Shown here: one piece after another, positions 59,714-64,000 of the stretch
Position numbering within the stretch: position 1 is the first letter of the stretch
Layout: each line of letters opens with the position of its first letter
DNA from: JAOUEA01 sp963825635
GTDB lineage: Bacteria > Actinomycetota > UBA4738 > HRBIN12
DNA: 64,000 bases
NCBI GenBank assembly: GCA_963825635.1
Contig: CAWGTU010000003.1
Coordinates: forward strand, 804,631-868,630
Reading direction: 5' to 3'
Made by a program: the position numbers and the translations under genes
Notes under the pieces: generated by a model
Databases searched by the model: none
Told to the model about the DNA's origin: nothing
Seen by the model: the letters and a program-made list of their open reading frames with translations, nothing else

Positions 59714-60491
59714 CGATCCCGAGCAGCGCAGGCACGTCGGCGAGCGAGTCGACCACGACGTCCGGCGTGCCACGACCGAGATCGGAAGGCTGGAACTTGC
59801 CGGTGCGCACGAGCACACCGGTGAGACCGGCGTCCTGGGCGCCGACGACGTCGTTCACGATGTCGTCACCGACCATGGCAGCGCGGTCGAGGGCGACCCC
59901 GAGCGTCTCGAGGGCAGCGCCGAAGTAGGCGGGCGCCGGCTTGCCGCAGACGACCGGCGTGACACCCGAGGCCGCCTCGAGGGCTGCGACGAACGCGCCC
60001 CCGTCGAGTTGGAGCCCCTCGCTCGTGCGCCAGTAGAGGTTGCGGTGCATCGCCACGAACGCGGCACCGTCGTTCAGCCGGCGGAACACCCGATTGATCG
60101 CCTCGTAGCTGAAGTCGTCGCACCCCCCGCCGAGCACGACCACATCGGCGTCGTCGACGTCGACCAGGTCCACGCCACCGAGGTCCTCACCCGGGTCTCC
60201 GTCGCTGAGCACGAACACCCTCGCGCCGGCGTGCTGCGAGCGCAGGTGACTCGCCGTCGCGGTCACGGCCGTGACGATCTCGTCGGGTTCGAAGTCGAAG
60301 CCAGCCTCGCGCAGTGTCTCGGCGAGCCCGAGCCGCGAGTGCGTCGTGGTGTTCGTGAGCAGCCGGAACGGCACGTCGCCCTCACGAAGGGCGGCGACGG
60401 CTCCGACCGAGCCCGGAAGAGCCTGCCATGACGTGACGAGCACGCCGTCGATGTCGAGCAGGAGCGCATCGACGTCCTGAGGAGCCGTCAT
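59706..60491 (-). CDS. HAD-superfamily IIA hydrolase (NagD/phosphoglycolate-phosphatase-like)
   Basis: A 261-residue HAD phosphatase. Motif I is LLLDIDGVLVTSW (nucleophile Asp and acid Asp), motif II RLLTNTTTHSR, motif III includes VVCGKPAPAYF (Lys), and motif IV is MVGDDIVNDVVGAQDAG. The C2a-type cap between motifs II and III gives the IIA subclass. Dephosphorylates a small phosphorylated metabolite. The ATG overlaps the stop of the upstream wHTH regulator. Confidence 0.83.
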   Translation of the reverse strand: MTAPQDVDALLLDIDGVLVTSWQALPGSVGAVAALREGDVPFRLLTNTTTHSRLGLAETLREAGFDFEPDEIVTAVTATASHLRSQHAGARVFVLSDGDPGEDLGGVDLVDVDDADVVVLGGGCDDFSYEAINRVFRRLNDGAAFVAMHRNLYWRTSEGLQLDGGAFVAALEAASGVTPVVCGKPAPAYFGAALETLGVALDRAAMVGDDIVNDVVGAQDAGLTGVLVRTGKFQPSDLGRGTPDVVVDSLADVPALLGIGG

Positions 60492-60988
60492 GATGATGAG
60501 TCTCGCACGCCATCCGAGGCGGGCGTCTGGATCGCTCCCGTGATGCGGAAGCCGAACCCGCGAACCGCCTCGATGTGGACTGCCGAGCACACATCCCCTA
60601 GCTTCCGACGCAACCGCTGCACCGCGGCCTGCACCGTTCCTCGGTCATGCATGTACCGCTGCCCCCACGCGCCGACGAACAGCTCCTCGAAGCTCCATGC
60701 GCGCTCCGGTTCGGAGGCGAGGCATGCAAGGAGTCGGACCTCCCGCTCGGTCAGATCGAGCTGCACGTCACCGCAGGACACGACGTGACCGTCGACATCG
60801 ATCGACAAGCCCCCCACGGTGAGCGGGGCAGGATGAACCGGCGCGGCACCTGCCGTAGCTTCAAGCCAGCGGGTCGCTTCCATGAGCGTCGGGGTGCTGA
60901 CGATGGTGGCTCGAGGGAACAAACGCCCCAGGTCGTCCAACGACTCAGCAGGGACGCCGACCACGATCACGAACTGCCGCTCGTCCAT
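60488..60988 (-). CDS. OmpR/PhoB-type winged-helix regulator with a reduced N-terminal domain
   Basis: A 166-residue protein. The C-terminal half (about 68-152) is a Trans_reg_C winged helix: DLTEREVRLLACLASEPERAWSFEEL, GTVQAAVQRLRRKLGD (recognition helix) and IEAVRGFGFRI. The N-terminal 65 residues look like a shortened receiver (FVIVVGVPAESLDDL...) without a clear phosphorylatable Asp cluster. It therefore may respond to something other than a histidine kinase. First gene of the HAD-methyltransferase-membrane operon; the ATG has a GGAGGCGGG site. Confidence 0.75.
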   Translation of the reverse strand: MDERQFVIVVGVPAESLDDLGRLFPRATIVSTPTLMEATRWLEATAGAAPVHPAPLTVGGLSIDVDGHVVSCGDVQLDLTEREVRLLACLASEPERAWSFEELFVGAWGQRYMHDRGTVQAAVQRLRRKLGDVCSAVHIEAVRGFGFRITGAIQTPASDGVRDSSS

Positions 60989-61095
60989 CCGCGACCCGCC
61001 TCCCTCTCCATCATCCCAGAGCCCCCCATCCCGTCGCCCGAGAAGCGTCGGATCCTGTCGACGCTCCGTCGGTGTGCCGTCCACAGGATCGAACC

Positions 61096-61101
61096 TATGG
61101 T
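61096..61101 (+). promoter_or_regulatory. Possible -10 element (TATGGT) for 61126
   Basis: TATGGT, 24 bases before the ATG at 61126, gives a leader of about 18 nt that contains the AGGAGGT site at 61112-61118. This is one of the few clearly leadered promoters here. Confidence 0.4.
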
Positions 61102-61125
61102 GGCGGTGGAGAGGAGGTAGGACCG

Positions 61126-61590
61126 ATGATCGAGACGAAGGGCGACGTCGAATTGTTCGAACGGCTGGAGCGCGAGTTCGCTGATGAGCGTGAACTCATG
61201 CACGACATGCAAAGAGACCTCGAAGAGGTCAAGCGGTTGGTATCGCCTGAGCTGTCGAGGCCGAAGCTCTTCCGTTGGATCGCGGCAGCGTTGGTCGCGG
61301 CGGTCGTCTTCGCGGCGATAGGTTTCGGTGCGGGGATGCTGGTGCAGTACCAGCAGACCGAGGAGGCCCGTGACCAACTCGCGCGCATCGGATCGGTCGC
61401 GATCCCGGCGCCGTACGCCGAGTACGCGGACACGGCTGCCCGGGAAGGCGGGATGTACTCCGTGAACATGGTCGAAGAGAAGGCGGCTCCGTACGGTCGT
61501 GGACCCGCGAACCAGGGTCAGCAGCCGTCGCCTCCTTCCAGCGTCGTGCTCGCGGAGGATCCCACGCCGGGGCAGGCACCCGGACGGTGA
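61126..61590 (+). CDS. Membrane-anchored coiled-coil protein, function unknown
   Basis: A 154-residue protein. It has an N-terminal charged coiled coil (about 1-42), one membrane helix (about 49-71, WIAAALVAAVVFAAIGFGAGML) and a low-complexity Pro/Gly/Gln-rich outer tail. I recognise no family. It has the strongest ribosome binding site in the window (AGGAGGT, 7 nt spacing), suggesting high expression. It is divergent from the wHTH operon. Confidence 0.6.
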   Translation: MIETKGDVELFERLEREFADERELMHDMQRDLEEVKRLVSPELSRPKLFRWIAAALVAAVVFAAIGFGAGMLVQYQQTEEARDQLARIGSVAIPAPYAEYADTAAREGGMYSVNMVEEKAAPYGRGPANQGQQPSPPSSVVLAEDPTPGQAPGR

Positions 61591-61618
61591 CGGGCCAAGG
61601 GATGGAACAGACGAAGCG

Positions 61619-61653
61619 GGGCCGGGGATCGCCCTGGGGACGGCTCCCGGCCC
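61619..61653. terminator. GC-rich stem between two convergent genes
   Basis: GGGCCGGG (61619-61626) and CCCGGCCC (61646-61653) form an 8-bp stem around a 19-base loop in the 98-base gap between convergent stops. It could serve both directions. There is no T-run. Confidence 0.4.
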
Positions 61654-61688
61654 TCAGGAGTCCTCGTCGGCCGTAGCGGATCCCACAG

Positions 61689-62552
61689 CTAGAGCCGGAT
61701 GCCGACCCGCTTCCTGACCTCGGCCTGATCGACCTCGGGGTCGATGCCTCGCTGGCGGAGCAGGAACTCCGAGTACGGGGCGATGAAGCGGTATTTCGGC
61801 GGCAGGAGCGGCCGCGCCGCTCGGATGACCGGGAACGTCGCGCGCATCGCCGTCCGCTTCACGGCCCCGAACGGCATGCCGTACATCTCGCGGATGCCCT
61901 CGGGCAGCGTCCCGTAGGCGAGACGCGACACCCCGCGCAGCACCGGGCGCCACTCCGCTTCCTCGGGGGGATCGAAGAACAGGTCCAACACCCGGCGGGC
62001 GCCCTCGGTGACCTGTAGCTCTCCCCGATCCTCGAAGTCGGCGAGCCAGGCACGCAACGCCTGCCATGTGCCCGGGATCATCGCCCGGGGGACGAGGCAG
62101 AGTTCCGCCGCGAGCATCTGCTCCTCGTGGAACCGCTGTCGTCCCGCGTCGTCGAGCTTGCCGACGGTGAGCTGCTCGAACAGGATCGCGGAGTCGACGA
62201 GGCATGCGTGGACGTAGAGCAACAGCTGGGGATCGAGCGCGTCGTAGTGCTTCCCGGTGACGGGGTCGATGCCGTTGATGCGGGTGTGGACCTCGTTGAT
62301 CTTGTCGGCGGCGGCATGCGCCTCGGCCTTCGTCCCGAACGTGAGCGTGTAGGTCAGGATCAGCGTGCGCTGCAATCGCTTCCACGGGTTTCGCTCGTAC
62401 ATGCCGGTCTGGTTCGCGCCGGCGACCACGAGGGGGTGGGCGGCCTGCATCAGCAGAGCACGGGCCCCGCCGAAGAGCACCGTGACCTCGCGATGGACCT
62501 GCCACGAGACGCTCTCGGGCCCGAAGTAGCCGGTGTCGGTCATGCTCGCCAT
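61689..62552 (-). CDS. DUF2236 / MpaB-like oxygenase
   Basis: A 287-residue protein of the DUF2236 family, related to MpaB and latex-clearing oxygenases. The family landmark HPLVVAGANQTGMYERNPWKRLQRT is near residue 40, followed by a helical body with candidate metal/haem His residues (VHTRING, LLYVHACLV). Substrate unknown; in actinobacteria these proteins are common and often uncharacterised. The ATG is 6 nt after a TACGCT element. Confidence 0.8.
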   Translation of the reverse strand: MASMTDTGYFGPESVSWQVHREVTVLFGGARALLMQAAHPLVVAGANQTGMYERNPWKRLQRTLILTYTLTFGTKAEAHAAADKINEVHTRINGIDPVTGKHYDALDPQLLLYVHACLVDSAILFEQLTVGKLDDAGRQRFHEEQMLAAELCLVPRAMIPGTWQALRAWLADFEDRGELQVTEGARRVLDLFFDPPEEAEWRPVLRGVSRLAYGTLPEGIREMYGMPFGAVKRTAMRATFPVIRAARPLLPPKYRFIAPYSEFLLRQRGIDPEVDQAEVRKRVGIRL

Positions 62553-62558
62553 GCTTCG

Positions 62559-62564
62559 AGCGTA
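62559..62564 (-). promoter_or_regulatory. Leaderless-type -10 element (TACGCT) for 62552
   Basis: TACGCT on the minus strand, 6 nt before the ATG at 62552. Confidence 0.55.
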
Positions 62565-62673
62565 CGGCGATACATCGACATCGGCCGGGGCTGAACCTCT
62601 GCGCCGTTCCTGGCTGGACTTGCGACGGAACCGATGCGACGATCGCAGCCCGCACGCGTCATCCTTCCCCACC

Positions 62674-63336
62674 ATGATCGTCGTCCTGACCGTCGCCATC
62701 ATCGGCCTCGTCGCCGGATCACTCGCGGGCGGTAGCGTGCGCAACTTCGAGCGGCTCCACGTGTATTGGTGGGGCGCTGCTGCCGCCGGGCTCACGCTGC
62801 AGCTGGTCCCGTTCGACCGCTGGCTCGAGGACGATGTCGCGGTCGCCGTCCTCGTGGGCAGCTACACGTTGCTGGTCGCGTTCGTCTGGGTGAACCGACG
62901 GCTCCCGGCCGCGCCTCTTCTCCTGCTGGGCCTCACGCTCAACATGGCCGTGATCGCGTTCAACGGCGGCATGCCAGTGAGCGAAACGGCGATCCGCGCG
63001 GCGGGCGGACCGAGCGGGGCCCTGCCCGCGGCGATCGACGACGGGAAGCACCACCTGATGACGCCGTCGGACGTGCTCACCCCGCTCGCGGACGTGATCG
63101 GGTTGCCCCCACCGATCTCGAGCGTGCTGTCGATCGGCGACGTGTTCCTCTACGCAGGCATCGTGGCGTTCACCGTGATCGTCATGCGGGGACACTTCGC
63201 GGGAAATCGTCGTCCCCCCGCGTGGATCCCGATGTATCGGGGGAAGCACCTTCCGCCTGAACGTCGCCTGCCCCGCCGGTCACGGCCTGAGGGGGAGCCT
63301 CGGCTTGCAGCAGCGAGCTCGGGAACTTCACCGTGA
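62674..63336 (+). CDS. DUF5317-like membrane protein
   Basis: A 220-residue protein with five or so helices (about residues 3-18, 30-48, 55-75, 82-100 and 155-175). The loop NGGMPVSETAIRAAGGP and the C-terminal SVLSIGDVFLYAGIVAF are typical of DUF5317 proteins. Function unknown. Its last 155 bases overlap the 3' end of the histidine kinase gene on the other strand. The start is the first ATG before the first helix; no ribosome binding site is obvious. Confidence 0.7.
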   Translation: MIVVLTVAIIGLVAGSLAGGSVRNFERLHVYWWGAAAAGLTLQLVPFDRWLEDDVAVAVLVGSYTLLVAFVWVNRRLPAAPLLLLGLTLNMAVIAFNGGMPVSETAIRAAGGPSGALPAAIDDGKHHLMTPSDVLTPLADVIGLPPPISSVLSIGDVFLYAGIVAFTVIVMRGHFAGNRRPPAWIPMYRGKHLPPERRLPRRSRPEGEPRLAAASSGTSP

Positions 63337-64000
63337 TCGTGGTGCCCTCGCCGGGAGCGCTCTGCACGTCGAACGTCCCACCACCGACCTGAGCGCGCTC
63401 GCGCATCATCGCCATGCCGAAGTGACCCTCGGGTCCCGGCGCGTCGACGTCGAAGCCGACGCCGTTGTCGCGCAGCTCCAGCACGATGGAGTCCGCGTCC
63501 TCGTGCACGCCGATCCAGAAGTCCGCGGCCCGCGCGTGCTTGAGGGAGTTCATGACGGCTTCGCGCGCGATGTGGAAGATCAGCAGCGCGATCGGCGCCG
63601 GCAGCGGCATCTCGTCGATGTCGCGGTGATACGTGACATCGGCATCGCGCCCGACCTCGTCGGTGAACGACTCGAGCGCCTCGGCGAGCCCCTTGGCTCC
63701 CAACGGCGAACGGTGCAGGTCTCGGATCAGCGCCCGGATGCGGTCGGAGGTCGCCTGCTTGGACTCACGGATCTTCTCGAGCTGATCCCGAACCGCCGGG
63801 ATGTCGTCCTTCTCGAGAAGTTTGCGCGCAACATCGACCTGGATCGAGAGCCGGAAGAGCACCTGCGCCAGGTCGTCGTGGAGGTACCCGGCGATCTGCA
63901 GCCGCTCGTCCGCACGCTCCTCCGCCATGGCGTTCGACAGCGTCTTGAGCACCTGCTCACGATCCTGGAGCTCCTTGTGCGCCTCCTCGAGCGCCTGCGA
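63182..64000 (-). CDS. NarL-type sensor histidine kinase, N-terminus beyond window
   Basis: The visible 272 residues are the C-terminal part of a HisKA_3-type kinase; the frame is open to the right edge, so the sensor domain lies outside. A coiled coil (EEAHKELQDREQ) leads into the dimerisation helix with the phospho-acceptor His in GYLHDDLAQVLFRL. The ATPase domain has the N box (HIAREAVMNSLKHA), the G1 box (LRDNGVGFD) and a second Gly box (GHFGMAMMRERAQ). A hydrophilic tail of about 50 residues follows. Partner regulator not in the window. Confidence 0.82.
   Translation of the reverse strand, partial: SQALEEAHKELQDREQVLKTLSNAMAEERADERLQIAGYLHDDLAQVLFRLSIQVDVARKLLEKDDIPAVRDQLEKIRESKQATSDRIRALIRDLHRSPLGAKGLAEALESFTDEVGRDADVTYHRDIDEMPLPAPIALLIFHIAREAVMNSLKHARAADFWIGVHEDADSIVLELRDNGVGFDVDAPGPEGHFGMAMMRERAQVGGGTFDVQSAPGEGTTITVKFPSSLLQAEAPPQAVTGGAGDVQAEGASPDTSGSTRGDDDFPRSVPA

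Noticed and set aside
1..64000. tRNA, rRNA, CRISPR, insertion sequences, integrases and prophage genes
   Set aside because: Looked for by eye in gaps and among proteins. No cloverleaf-like gene, repeat-spacer array, transposase or integrase was found. Gaps are all shorter than about 135 bases.

Overview
The window is a high-GC, gene-dense stretch of bacterial chromosome, most likely from an actinobacterium (Actinomycetota). The evidence is strongly GC-biased codon use, an F420-type luciferase-like oxidoreductase, an EtfBA-EtfD electron-transfer set, an HRDC-tailed UvrD2-like helicase, an ECF42-type sigma factor with its YCII partner, and many genes that appear to be transcribed as leaderless mRNAs. 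The class cannot be fixed from sequence alone. There are no rRNA or tRNA genes, CRISPR arrays, insertion sequences or phage genes that I can support. No gap without a gene is longer than about 135 bases. The first gene (left edge) and last gene (right edge) are cut by the window.

Layout. 0-7 kb: a very large GT-C-like/MFS fusion membrane protein and two divergent alkaline-phosphatase-superfamily paralogues, one of which has lost its catalytic residues. 7-11.7 kb: a metal (zinc) block with a YcgR/YcgQ-like permease pair facing a znuA-znuC-znuB-zur operon. 11.8-19.9 kb: luciferase-like oxidoreductase, MutY, a CBS protein, a glutaryl-CoA-dehydrogenase-like enzyme, YCII+ECF42, and an MBOAT/SGNH O-acylation pair. 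19.9-25.2 kb: TrpB2, Rieske protein, CDP-alcohol phosphatidyltransferase, GreA, aldehyde dehydrogenase and an SDR. 25.2-32.9 kb: a GntR-led aldolase/alcohol dehydrogenase/FGGY kinase operon, divergent from an ethanolamine-permease-like transporter and a frame-disrupted glutamine-synthetase-family gene. The two units share a palindromic operator. 33-38.8 kb: MaoC, GNAT, EtfB-EtfA-EtfD and a second acyl-CoA dehydrogenase, together an acyl-CoA oxidation and electron-transfer module. 38.9-47.9 kb: two glutamine-amidotransferase-fold enzymes (one fused to GrpB), an S66 peptidase and a complete peptide ABC transporter. 48-51.3 kb: a coiled-coil wHTH protein, a class III CoA-transferase, a methyltransferase and a membrane-anchored protein. 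51.4-56.2 kb: a VWA/MoxR cluster with a degenerate NERD protein, a small membrane protein and an ankyrin protein. 56.3-64 kb: UvrD2-like helicase, a wHTH-HAD-methyltransferase-membrane protein operon, an MpaB-like oxygenase, a DUF5317-like membrane protein and the C-terminal part of a NarL-type histidine kinase.

Regulation. A recurrent TAnnnT hexamer lies 6-9 nt upstream of an ATG/GTG with no Shine-Dalgarno sequence in front of 16 genes, as expected for leaderless promoters. Genes inside operons usually overlap by ATGA or GTGA, and a smaller set has a clear AGGAGG-type ribosome binding site. The best-resolved circuit is the GntR gene: its own TTGACA-N18-TAATCT promoter has a perfect TTTGTC-T-GACAAA palindrome in the spacer, and a related site precedes the permease/amine-ligase unit.
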